IMG/VR virus record: IMGVR_UViG_3300042869_000303
Coordinates: 1-58,215 of that record
DNA from: a virus
Direction: 5' to 3' (one strand)
DNA length: 58,215 nucleotides
Positions within the stretch are counted from its first letter, which is position 1, and every line of letters starts with the position of its first letter. Below the pieces are notes generated by a model. That model saw only the letters and a list, made by a program, of their open reading frames with translations. It was not told the origin of the DNA and did no database searches. The translations under genes and the position numbers were made by a program. This document shows positions 1 through 8,241 of this stretch, piece after piece.

Positions 1-59
1 TCAAAATAATAAGTTGTAATGAACTATCCGGAAATTCCGAACAGTTAAAAGAAAAAACT

Positions 60-623
60 ATGAAAAGTAAATTAAACGGTTGTGGTTTTACACTTGCAAC
101 ATCAATAGTATTATGGGTTGTAATTATTGCTTTGCTTGCATCCTGCAAAACATCCGAGCAGTTGTATAACAAGGCAAAGGAAAAGCCGAATGGAGAGACA
201 AAGGTGGCAGAGTTAGCCCGTAAGGACTTTCCCTGCACTACCACTAAGATTGACAGTATAATTACCGTTGATACCCTTTATGATTCAATAGAGGTAGAAT
301 GCGACCCTATTATTAGAACGAGGGTAGATTCTTTTGAAACTGTTGTAGTCAGTAAGGTAAAGGTTCGTGTACCCCGGGAAGTGGTAACGATTCGCACAAC
401 AGAAAAGATTGAAGACAGCGCTAAAATAAAAGTCATGTATGCAGAAATTCAAAAGGCAGCAGCGATGATAGTGGCAGAAAGGAAGCTCACTGAGCAACAA
501 AAGTTGGAGACAGAAAAGGAGCGTAAAGCAAAGAACAAGTGGCGAAAGTGGTGCTTAATAACGTGGGGCATACTAGGTGCCATTGTAGCATTTAGATTGT
601 TGAGGTCGAAAATAGGGTTTTAA
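60..623 (+). CDS. Lipoprotein with C-terminal membrane segment, candidate u-spanin
   Basis: The 187-residue product starts with a hydrophobic signal sequence (about residues 12-28) ending in a lipobox, L26-A-S-C29, so it is probably an outer-membrane lipoprotein. The middle is rich in charged and Thr/Val residues and predicted periplasmic. A second hydrophobic stretch (about 166-183, WCLITWGILGAIVAF) lies near the C-terminus behind a Lys/Glu-rich coiled-coil-like helix. A lipobox at one end and a membrane segment at the other is the layout of unimolecular spanins such as T1 gp11, which fuse inner and outer membranes at lysis. The frame stays open upstream to the window edge, but the ATG at 60 places the signal peptide correctly. 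The spanin role is inferred from topology only. Confidence 0.6.
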   Translation: MKSKLNGCGFTLATSIVLWVVIIALLASCKTSEQLYNKAKEKPNGETKVAELARKDFPCTTTKIDSIITVDTLYDSIEVECDPIIRTRVDSFETVVVSKVKVRVPREVVTIRTTEKIEDSAKIKVMYAEIQKAAAMIVAERKLTEQQKLETEKERKAKNKWRKWCLITWGILGAIVAFRLLRSKIGF

Positions 624-641
624 TTATTAAAAAATAAAGAA

Positions 642-893
642 ATGTCAAAAATAAGCACATACACAAATGCGCCGAGTCCAATATCGGGTAGCGATAAGCT
701 GATAGGTACAGAGACGGGTGGTTTGGTTGATAACGCTACGAAGAACTTTACCGTTACGGAGCTACAAACGTTTATCTTTAAAAACGGAAACTCATTGTTA
801 TCGTTCGCAAATAATGCAGCAGCTATTTCAGGAGGGCTTGTAGCAGGCAATATTTATAGGACATCGACAGGAGAAATCAGAATTGTTTTTTAA
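642..893 (+). CDS. Small tail-fibre-anchor-like protein
   Basis: The 83-residue product begins MSKISTYTNAPSPISGSDKL, and its first ~45 residues resemble the first residues of the large tail fibre at 54068 (AKISTY, a GDKVIGSD-like stretch, then TKNYTV against TKNFTV). This region is probably a virion attachment domain. The remainder (NAAAISGGLVAGNIYRTSTG) is a short Gly-rich segment of a type often seen in small Bacteroidota phage structural proteins, by recollection only. It may be a short fibre or fibre adaptor. It sits 18 bases after the spanin candidate and just before a 75-residue gene. Confidence 0.6.
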   Translation: MSKISTYTNAPSPISGSDKLIGTETGGLVDNATKNFTVTELQTFIFKNGNSLLSFANNAAAISGGLVAGNIYRTSTGEIRIVF

Positions 894-895
894 TT

Positions 896-1123
896 ATGGA
901 CATCAGAAAAATATCGATAGGACCTGACTACAAGGGAGGAGCGATGCATTACATTGTAGGGCAGCGGATTCTTGGCGATAATTATGAGATTCATTTAATA
1001 AAACATATTCCCAACAATAGTTCATATGGGATTTACATAATAAACAGGAAGAGCGAGGTTCTTCTGTGGAAGGAGTTTTTGAGCACAATGCCAATTTCAA
1101 TTGAATTTAATATAGACTACTGA
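896..1123 (+). CDS. Hypothetical protein, 75 aa
   Basis: The product is not recognised. It is a 75-residue mixed alpha/beta-looking protein with alternating hydrophobic residues (YGIYIINRKSEVLLWKEF) and no membrane segment or cysteine motif. It begins two bases after the previous stop codon, and its TGA overlaps the next ATG by one base, so it is embedded in a tightly packed rightward operon leading to the terminase genes. Confidence 0.55.
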   Translation: MDIRKISIGPDYKGGAMHYIVGQRILGDNYEIHLIKHIPNNSSYGIYIINRKSEVLLWKEFLSTMPISIEFNIDY

Positions 1124-1686
1124 TGCGTTCACCATTCTACTTCATAGTAAAGCCATTGAAGGGAAAGAGGTACGATAACACAAAAGACATAGCCGGTACA
1201 GAACTAATAGTAAGTACCTCTGAGGAGGACCACAAGTTCTCAAACAGGCAGGCTGAGGTTATCAATCTCCCCTTGGGTTACAAAGGACCAATTGCACCGG
1301 GCGATATACTGCTTGTGCATCATAATGCGTTCAAGTTCTACAACGACATAAAGGGTCGTTTAAGGAGCGGAAAGAGTTTTTTTAAGGATGACCTGTTCTT
1401 TATAGAGACGGAGCAGTTCTTCTTATACAAGAAGGGTTCCACATGGAACGCTTACGACAGGTATTGTTTTGTAAAGCCATTGCCTGCAATTGACTGCTAC
1501 ATAAAGAAGCCCTTTACCGAGGAACCGTTGATGGGCACCATGGTATATCCAAACGAGTACTTGATAAGCAAGGGTATAAACAGTGGTGATACGGTGTGTT
1601 TTTCACCTGACAGTGAGTATGAGTTTACGGTTGATGAGCAAAAATTGTACAGAATATACGACCATCAAATAACAATGAAGCTATGA
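1123..1686 (+). CDS. Tandem GroES-like (co-chaperonin-fold) protein
   Basis: The 187-residue product appears to be two GroES-like halves in tandem. The first (about 5-105) has FIVKP, then ELIVSTSEE, a PGDILLVHHN segment where GroES has its VGD-V-F strand, and EQFFLYK where GroES has its EEYLI strand. The second half (about 110-187) repeats the pattern with YCFVKP, GDTVCFSPDSEYEF, and DEQKLYRIYDHQI. The match is by strand pattern, not strong identity, so the fold is an inference. The same phage encodes a true GroEL/GroES pair at 47751-49635, so this could be a second co-chaperonin or a structural use of the fold. Its TGA overlaps the ATG of the oxygenase gene. Confidence 0.55.
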   Translation: MRSPFYFIVKPLKGKRYDNTKDIAGTELIVSTSEEDHKFSNRQAEVINLPLGYKGPIAPGDILLVHHNAFKFYNDIKGRLRSGKSFFKDDLFFIETEQFFLYKKGSTWNAYDRYCFVKPLPAIDCYIKKPFTEEPLMGTMVYPNEYLISKGINSGDTVCFSPDSEYEFTVDEQKLYRIYDHQITMKL

Positions 1687-2174
1687 TTTTATTTACAATA
1701 GACGATGCATTGTCAAACCCTAGTAAATATGCTGCCAATGTTCTTGTTGGGGAGTTTGGAGACTTTCCTGATGGGGACAAGGTTTTTAAAAATATACAAC
1801 CAAGGGATAATGATGAGGCGGCTGATTTGATATTAAGATTGTTCCCTGAATATTCTATCGGATATAACTTTGTAAGGAAGTCTCCATTGGGTCAGATTGA
1901 GCCAAACTTTATACATAAGGATGATATGATGGGAGATATAACCTGCATACTCTACCTTAATGAAACGCATCCTAAAGAAGACGGAACTACAATATACGAT
2001 GACGAAGAACTTCCTGTATGCAAGGTTTATGCTAAATTTAATCGCTTAGTTGCATTTGAGTCTAATCTATTGCATTCGAGAAATATATTTGAAAACTTTG
2101 GAGAAGAAGATGATGCGAGACTTATTCAAGTTATATTTTTAAAAAAAAATAATGAGCAAGGAGACAAAGCTTAG
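1683..2174 (+). CDS. 2-oxoglutarate/Fe(II)-dependent oxygenase
   Basis: The 163-residue protein carries the facial triad of 2OG-Fe(II) dioxygenases: H78-x-D80 (FIHKDDMMGDITCILYLN), distal H131 (LLHSRN), and R146 in ARLIQV placed to hold 2-oxoglutarate. The HxD segment followed by a hydrophobic strand ending in YLN, and the late H...R pair, are typical of the prolyl-hydroxylase-like branch common in phages. The substrate cannot be deduced; nucleobases or virion side chains are possible. It overlaps the upstream gene by 4 bases and the downstream one by 23, immediately before the terminase genes. Confidence 0.8.
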   Translation: MILFTIDDALSNPSKYAANVLVGEFGDFPDGDKVFKNIQPRDNDEAADLILRLFPEYSIGYNFVRKSPLGQIEPNFIHKDDMMGDITCILYLNETHPKEDGTTIYDDEELPVCKVYAKFNRLVAFESNLLHSRNIFENFGEEDDARLIQVIFLKKNNEQGDKA

Positions 2175-2433
2175 AATAATAGCGGCAGGTCATCGTGCAG
2201 TTGACGAGCTGATTAAGGTTGCCGAAGAGTCAATTTTAAAGCATGGTGAGGACGAAGAAGACCTGTCTGCCGACAAGTTAAAGAATGCTGCAGCTACAAA
2301 AAAGTTGGCAATCTTTGATGCGTTTGAAATCCTAAGCAGGATTGAACAAGAACGAGAAAATATAGATTCTATTGATAAAGGAGAAAGCAAAACAGACTCA
2401 AAGCAAGGGTTTGCGGAAAGAAGGTCTAGATAG
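2152..2433 (+). CDS. Possible small terminase subunit
   Basis: The 93-residue protein is charged and mostly helical (KNAAATKKLAIFDAFEILSRIEQ), without a recognised domain. It is proposed as the small terminase subunit only because it directly precedes and overlaps the large terminase gene and has the size and helix content of such DNA-recognition proteins. The sequence gives no clear helix-turn-helix, so it could be an unrelated small virion or packaging factor. It starts within the end of the oxygenase gene. Confidence 0.45.
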   Translation: MSKETKLRIIAAGHRAVDELIKVAEESILKHGEDEEDLSADKLKNAAATKKLAIFDAFEILSRIEQERENIDSIDKGESKTDSKQGFAERRSR

Positions 2434-4660
2434 CGACTTATACCGAGAGTTAGTAGACTATATACCACAAGCTGCCTTGTCTAGAAAGAATAAGAGCAAG
2501 TCTTGGGAATATGGCTATGACGAAAAGTATGACATGGTTGTTATCTCAAAGACCGGGCAAATAGGCAAGATAGTAACCATATCGGGTGTGGTGATTGCTT
2601 TGCCTGCTACTCCCGAAAAGTGCCCTCAAAGACACGCCTCCAAGGCTGAGCAATATTGGGAAAGAGAAGAGCTGAGCAAAGATTTAGCAAGGATTCAGTC
2701 TATATTTCATTGGAACGAAATGCCATCTCAGTTTAAAGATCGTTGGATTGATTATATAGAACAGCAGTTCGAGAACAGAGAACATGGGGTTTGGTTTATG
2801 AACAATGGAGTACCTACCTACATCACCGGGTCCCATTGGATGTACCTGCAGTGGTCAAGTATAGATATTGGCTATCCTGACTTCCGTGAGGCAAATAGAA
2901 TCTTTTATATCTTTTGGGAAGCGTGCAGGGCTGACTACAGGTGCTTTGGGCTAATATACCTTAAGATAAGGCGCTCGGGCTTTTCGTTTATGGCTTCTTC
3001 TGAGTGCGTTAATATAGGCACCCTTGCTAGGGATGCTAGGATTGGCATACTCTCAAAGACCGGTCCTGATGCAAAAAAAATGTTTACAGACAAGGTTGTT
3101 CCAATTAATAGTCGTCTGCCTTTCTTTTTTAAGCCTGTTATGGATGGTATGGATAAGCCGAAGACAGAGTTAGCGTTCCGTCTGCCGGCATCCAAGATTA
3201 CCAAGAAGAACATGTACGACATACAGACCGATGAGATAGATGGTCTAGATACAACTATAGATTGGAAGAATACAGACGATAACTCCTATGATGGAGAAAA
3301 GCTGTTGTTCCTAGCGCATGACGAGAGTGGAAAGTGGACCAAGCCGGTAAACATCAAGGAGAATTGGAGGGTTACGAAGACTTGTTTGCGCTTGGGTAGC
3401 AGGATTATAGGAAAGTGTATGATGGGCTCTACGTCAAATGCCTTATCTAAAGGCGGTCAAAATTTCAAGGATATTTACGAGGACTCTCTTGTGTCTAGAA
3501 GGAATGCAAACGGTCAGACGAAAAGTGGACTGTATTCCTTATTTATTCCCATGGAGTGGAACATGGAGGGATTTATCGATAGGTACGGTATACCGGTGAC
3601 TAGGAAGCAGAAAGAAAAGATACGTGGGATAGACAACGGTTGGGTGTCAAATGGTGCAATTGACTATTGGGAGGCGGAGGTTGACTCCTTAAAAAGTGAT
3701 GCAGATGCATTGAATGAATTTTATCGTCAGTTTCCAAGAACAGAGTCGCATGCATTTAGGGACGAAAGCAAACAAGCGCTATTCAACCTTACCAAGATAT
3801 ATCAGCAGATTGACTACAATGACAGCATGATTAAGGAGCACTTTATTGTGCAGGGGTCCTTCCAATGGAAGGATGGTGTAAAAGACACCTCTGTAGTTTG
3901 GTCTCCAAATAAAAGTGGAAGGTTCTTTGTTAGTTGGTTTCCTCCGAAGCACATGCAGAATAACATTCACACAAGGGGAGGTATAAAGTACCCGGGCAAT
4001 GAGCACCTAGGCTCATTTGGCTGTGACCCATACGATATATCTGCAGTGGTCGATGGTCGAGGCTCAAACGGTGCGCTCCATGGGCTTACAAAATTTCACA
4101 TGGATGAAGCACCTATTAATGAGTTCTTCTTAGAGTATGTTGCTAGACCACAAACAGCAGAGATATTTTTTGAGGAAGTGCTTATGGCGTGTGTATTTTT
4201 TGGGATGCCAATACTGATTGAGAACAACAGGTCAAGGTTGCTATACCATTTTAAGAACAGAGGGTACCGTGGATTCTCATTGAACAGACCCGATAAGCAA
4301 TTTTCAAAGCTGTCAAAAACAGAGAAAGAACTTGGGGGCATACCAAACTCATCAGAAGACGTAAAGCAGTCGCATGCTGCTGCTATTGAGAGCTATGTTG
4401 AGCAGTACGTTGGCTTTGACATGGAGGCTAAGTATAGGGAATCTGACATGATGGGAACAATGCCTTTTACAAGGACGTTAGAGAATTGGGCAAAGTTCGA
4501 CATTAACGATAGAACGAAGTTTGATGCCTCGATAAGTTCGGGGTTGGCAATCATGGCAAATCAGAAGCATATGTACGTTCCTGAAAAAAAAGAGTCAAAA
4601 ATTAGTGTTAGCTTTGCTAGGTATAAACAAGACGGCAACTTAAGTGAATTAATACGATGA
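2372..4660 (+). CDS. terL: Terminase large subunit (DNA packaging ATPase/nuclease)
   Basis: The 762-residue packaging motor has an N-terminal ATPase and C-terminal RNase-H-like nuclease. A degenerate Walker A lies at about 198-205 (KIRRSGFS). A clear Walker B with catalytic acid is at 311-318 (LLFLAHDE, D317/E318), followed by TSNALSKGG, probably the coupling motif. The nuclease half begins near 550 with SFGCDPYDIS (D552), continues to IENNRSR, and later has DVKQSHAAAIESY. The assigned start is a TTG at 2372 inside the upstream gene; the segment KGLRKEGLDSDLY before the first ATG looks like real coding sequence. The stop overlaps the portal start by 4 bases. Confidence 0.88.
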   Translation: MIKEKAKQTQSKGLRKEGLDSDLYRELVDYIPQAALSRKNKSKSWEYGYDEKYDMVVISKTGQIGKIVTISGVVIALPATPEKCPQRHASKAEQYWEREELSKDLARIQSIFHWNEMPSQFKDRWIDYIEQQFENREHGVWFMNNGVPTYITGSHWMYLQWSSIDIGYPDFREANRIFYIFWEACRADYRCFGLIYLKIRRSGFSFMASSECVNIGTLARDARIGILSKTGPDAKKMFTDKVVPINSRLPFFFKPVMDGMDKPKTELAFRLPASKITKKNMYDIQTDEIDGLDTTIDWKNTDDNSYDGEKLLFLAHDESGKWTKPVNIKENWRVTKTCLRLGSRIIGKCMMGSTSNALSKGGQNFKDIYEDSLVSRRNANGQTKSGLYSLFIPMEWNMEGFIDRYGIPVTRKQKEKIRGIDNGWVSNGAIDYWEAEVDSLKSDADALNEFYRQFPRTESHAFRDESKQALFNLTKIYQQIDYNDSMIKEHFIVQGSFQWKDGVKDTSVVWSPNKSGRFFVSWFPPKHMQNNIHTRGGIKYPGNEHLGSFGCDPYDISAVVDGRGSNGALHGLTKFHMDEAPINEFFLEYVARPQTAEIFFEEVLMACVFFGMPILIENNRSRLLYHFKNRGYRGFSLNRPDKQFSKLSKTEKELGGIPNSSEDVKQSHAAAIESYVEQYVGFDMEAKYRESDMMGTMPFTRTLENWAKFDINDRTKFDASISSGLAIMANQKHMYVPEKKESKISVSFARYKQDGNLSELIR

Positions 4661-7092
4661 AAAATTTAACAATAGATATAACATCTTCAGTATTTCCTAC
4701 TCAAATGGCTACAGATGCAGAAAAAGCTTCTGACTCTTATGGCTTGCAAGTTGGTCAAGCCATTCAGTACGAATGGTTCAAAAAAGACGGGGTGGGCTGC
4801 AGATATTATACTCAATGGAGAGAATTTCATAGGCTTAGGTTGTATGCAAGAGGAGAGCAGTCTACAAAGAAATACAAAAATGAATTGGCTATTGATGGAG
4901 ATCTTTCTTACTTAAACCTTGATTGGACCATCGTCCCTATTTTGCCAAAGTTTATTGACATTGTTGTTAATGGAATGTCTGAGCGATTGTTCAAAGTAAA
5001 GGCTTATTCTCAGGACGCTATTTCTCAGGGCAGAAGGAATGAGTACCAAAATATGGTTGAGACTCAGATGGCAGGAAAGGAGATACTAGAGAAGATACAA
5101 GAGAAGGCAGGAGTAGACCCATTTATGATGGCTCCTGAGAAGCTTCCATCGAATGACGAAGAGCTTCAGTTGCACATGCAGATTGCATACAAAACATCGA
5201 TAGAGATTGCGGAGGAAGAGGCGATAAATACAATTTTTGATACAAACAAGTATGACGAGATAAGAAGAAGGCTTGACTATGACTCTACCGTTGTTGGTAT
5301 TGGTGTAGCAAAGCATGAGTTTCTTCCCGGGGCAGGTGTTAAGATTTCGTATGTAGACCCTGCAAACGTTGTTTACAGCTATACAGAAGATCCTTATTTT
5401 AGGGATTGTTTCTATTGGGGTGAGATTAAGACGCTGCCTTTAACGGAGCTGTACAAGATAGACCCAACATTAACTTCTGAAGATGTAAACGAAATATCTC
5501 AGTACAGTCAGTCTTGGTATGATTATTATAATGTTGCTCAGATTTATCAAAATGACATGTTCTATAGGGACACATGCACATTGATGTACTTTAATTATAA
5601 GACAACCAAGAAGGTTGTTTACAAAAAGAAGGTTCTTGATAACGGTGGCGTTAGGGTGATTCAAAAAGATGACACGTTCAATCCGCCTACAGAGATGATG
5701 GAGGAGGGTAATTTTGAGAAGATAGAGAAGACTATTGACGTTTGGTATGATGGTATCATGGTAATGGGAACCAATATCTTGTTGAAGTGGGAACTTTCTG
5801 AGAACATGGTACGTCCTAAATCAGCAAGTCAGTATGCTATACCAAACTATGTAGCCTGTGCGCCAAGGATGTACAAGGGGGTTATAGAGTCATTGCTTAG
5901 AAGGATGATACCTTTTGCTGACCTTATACAGATCACGCATTTGAAGCTGCAGCAGGTAATCAACAGGATAGTTCCTGACGGTGTTTTTATAGATGCAGAT
6001 GGTCTTAATGAGGTTGACTTGGGCACCGGTAATGCGTATAATCCTGAAGACGCTTTAAGGTTGTATTTCCAAACGGGTAGTGTGATAGGAAGAAGTCTTA
6101 CGAGTGACGGTGATTTTAACAATGCAAGGGTTCCAATTACTCAGCTTACGTCTAACTCGGGCACTGCTAAGACTCAGATGTTACTTGCTAATTATAACCA
6201 CTACTTAAACATGATTCGGTCTGTAACAGGGCTGAATGAGGCAAGAGATGGTTCTACTCCTGACCCTAACTCATTGGTTGGTGTTCAGAAGTTAGCAGCG
6301 TTGAACTCAAATACGGCAACAAGACATATCCTTGAGAGTGGGTTGTTTATATACAAGACCTTAGCAGAGGCTATAACTTATAGAGTATCTGATATTTTAG
6401 AGTATGCAGATTTCAAAGAAGAGTTTATAAACCAAATCGGAAAGTACAACGTTGGTATTTTGGAAGAAATATCTGAGTTGTATTTGTATGACTTTGCTAT
6501 TTTTATAGAAGTTGCGCCTGACGAAGAGCAGAAGGCTCAGCTTGAGGCTAACATCCAAATGGCTTTGTCTAAGGGTGACATCAATCTTGAGGATGCTATT
6601 GACATTCGTGAGATAAGAAACTTGAAGATTGCCAATCAGTTGCTCAAGCTCAAGAGGGTTAAGAAGGAAGAGCGAGAGGAGAAGATGGAAATGCAGAAGC
6701 AGGCGATGATTTCTCAGCAGCAATTAAAGTCTCAAGAGATGGCAGGTCAAGTTGCTATGCAGAAGCTACAGACTGAGGCTCAGACTAAGATGCAAGTAAT
6801 ACAGATGCAGGGTCAAATAGACACTCAGATATTGCAGCAAGAGGCTCAGTTAAAGATAATGCTAATGGACAAAGAGTTCCAATATAATCTTCAGTTGGCT
6901 GATATGAACAATGGAACTACATCTCAGAGAGAACAAATGAAAGAAGACTCTAAGTCTAAAAGGATTAGTCAACAAAATTCAGAGCAATCGAAATTGATTA
7001 ATCAGCGAAAGAACAACTTGCCACCTTTGAACTTTGAGTCTAACGAGGATAGTTTAGACGGATTCGATATGGCTGAGTTTGAGCCTCGTTAA
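4657..7092 (+). CDS. Portal protein
   Basis: The 811-residue product follows the large terminase with an ATGA overlap, the usual place for the portal that forms the dodecameric DNA channel at the capsid vertex. Its size suits short-tailed phages with P22- or crAss-type portals. The body contains an SERLFKVKAYSQDAISQG segment and a long helical region (570-700). The last ~170 residues are an extended Gln/Met/Lys-rich coiled coil (QQQLKSQEMAGQVAMQKLQ and similar), consistent with a barrel or core-contacting tail. Assignment rests on position, length and helical architecture, not on a short diagnostic motif. Confidence 0.82.
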   Translation: MKNLTIDITSSVFPTQMATDAEKASDSYGLQVGQAIQYEWFKKDGVGCRYYTQWREFHRLRLYARGEQSTKKYKNELAIDGDLSYLNLDWTIVPILPKFIDIVVNGMSERLFKVKAYSQDAISQGRRNEYQNMVETQMAGKEILEKIQEKAGVDPFMMAPEKLPSNDEELQLHMQIAYKTSIEIAEEEAINTIFDTNKYDEIRRRLDYDSTVVGIGVAKHEFLPGAGVKISYVDPANVVYSYTEDPYFRDCFYWGEIKTLPLTELYKIDPTLTSEDVNEISQYSQSWYDYYNVAQIYQNDMFYRDTCTLMYFNYKTTKKVVYKKKVLDNGGVRVIQKDDTFNPPTEMMEEGNFEKIEKTIDVWYDGIMVMGTNILLKWELSENMVRPKSASQYAIPNYVACAPRMYKGVIESLLRRMIPFADLIQITHLKLQQVINRIVPDGVFIDADGLNEVDLGTGNAYNPEDALRLYFQTGSVIGRSLTSDGDFNNARVPITQLTSNSGTAKTQMLLANYNHYLNMIRSVTGLNEARDGSTPDPNSLVGVQKLAALNSNTATRHILESGLFIYKTLAEAITYRVSDILEYADFKEEFINQIGKYNVGILEEISELYLYDFAIFIEVAPDEEQKAQLEANIQMALSKGDINLEDAIDIREIRNLKIANQLLKLKRVKKEEREEKMEMQKQAMISQQQLKSQEMAGQVAMQKLQTEAQTKMQVIQMQGQIDTQILQQEAQLKIMLMDKEFQYNLQLADMNNGTTSQREQMKEDSKSKRISQQNSEQSKLINQRKNNLPPLNFESNEDSLDGFDMAEFEPR

Positions 7093-7111
7093 AAATATCA
7101 TATAAATCATC

Positions 7112-7119
7112 TATTTTTG
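7112..7119 (+). promoter_or_regulatory. Candidate Bacteroidota-type -7 promoter element
   Basis: TATTTTTG fits the Bacteroidota -7 consensus TAnnTTTG and lies 20 bases before the scaffold-candidate start codon in the only gap between portal and capsid genes. No convincing TTTG -33 element is seen at the expected distance. It would raise scaffold and capsid expression over the upstream operon. Confidence 0.45.
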
Positions 7120-7139
7120 TATAATTAAAATCAAATCAA

Positions 7140-8219
7140 ATGGACATTAAAGTTAGATTATTAGACGGAAATGAAGAGAAGGGTGTAGCGCAGATAGAGC
7201 AAGAGCTACTTGAAAAGCATGAAAATGAATTAAATCATCAGACGGGTGGTGAAGAGGTTGTAGTAGATGAAGTTGCTACTGCAGAGGATCTAAGAGAAGA
7301 AGATGTTCTTTCCTATATTGGTAAAAGATACAATAAGCAAATCAATTCGTTTGACGAGTTGATGGCTGAGAGAAGAGAGACCGAGGATCTTCCTGAAGAC
7401 GTTGCGTCTTTCTTGAAGTATAAAAAAGAGACCGGGAGAGGTTTTGACGACTTTGTAAAGTTGAAGAAAGACTTTGATACCATGGATTCTGAGGAGCTTG
7501 TAAAAGAGTACTTACTTGCCACTCAGGAAGGTCTTGACAAGGAAGATATTGAGAACTTAATGGAGGACTACAATTACGATGAAGACATCGATGATGAGTC
7601 TAAAATCAAGAAAATCAAAATCGAAAGAAAAAAGGTTATAAATGAAGCGAAGAAATACTTCAATTCTCAAAAAGAAAAGTACAAACTACCTCTTGAGTCA
7701 AGTACGGTAGGACTTTCCAAAGATGAGGAAGAAGAGTTTCAAACGTTTCGTGAGTATACAAAACAGGCAAGAACAATAGAAGAGGAGAACAATCGTAAGC
7801 GTCAATGGTTTGACCAAAAGACAAGTGAAGTTTTTGACAAAGGATTCAAAGGTTTTGAGTTTGATGTCAACAATAAAAAAATTACGTTTAATCCCGGAGA
7901 TGCCGCTGAGTTGAAAAGGAATCAGTCTACACCACAGAACTTTATCAATAAGTTTTTGGATGAGTCGGGTTTAATGAAAGATGCAGCAGGCTATCATAGG
8001 TCTTTGTCTATTGCAATGAATCCCGAAAAGTTTGCAAAGTTCTTTTATGAACAAGGACAAGCAGACGCTACTGAAGGCACGATGAAGAACATAAAGAACA
8101 TCAATATGTCTGAGAGAAGAGCCACAGAGGTAGCGAAGAGTACGGAAGGCATGCAAGTAAAAGCAATCAACCCGGATTCGGGGAAAGGCTTAAAAATTAG
8201 GAGTATAAAACGTATTTAA
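7140..8219 (+). CDS. Probable scaffold/prohead assembly protein
   Basis: The 359-residue protein is highly charged, with an acidic N-terminal third (EEVVVDEVATAEDLREEDV), a long Lys/Glu helical centre (residues 100-230) and a more basic C-terminus. It has no catalytic motif. A charged helical protein between portal and major capsid protein is the usual place and appearance of a scaffold, so that role is inferred. The start is preceded by AAAATCAAATCAA directly before ATG, one of the recurring leader motifs of this genome, and by a TAnnTTTG promoter. Confidence 0.7.
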   Translation: MDIKVRLLDGNEEKGVAQIEQELLEKHENELNHQTGGEEVVVDEVATAEDLREEDVLSYIGKRYNKQINSFDELMAERRETEDLPEDVASFLKYKKETGRGFDDFVKLKKDFDTMDSEELVKEYLLATQEGLDKEDIENLMEDYNYDEDIDDESKIKKIKIERKKVINEAKKYFNSQKEKYKLPLESSTVGLSKDEEEEFQTFREYTKQARTIEEENNRKRQWFDQKTSEVFDKGFKGFEFDVNNKKITFNPGDAAELKRNQSTPQNFINKFLDESGLMKDAAGYHRSLSIAMNPEKFAKFFYEQGQADATEGTMKNIKNINMSERRATEVAKSTEGMQVKAINPDSGKGLKIRSIKRI

Positions 8220-8241
8220 AAACATTTAAAAATTAAAAAAA

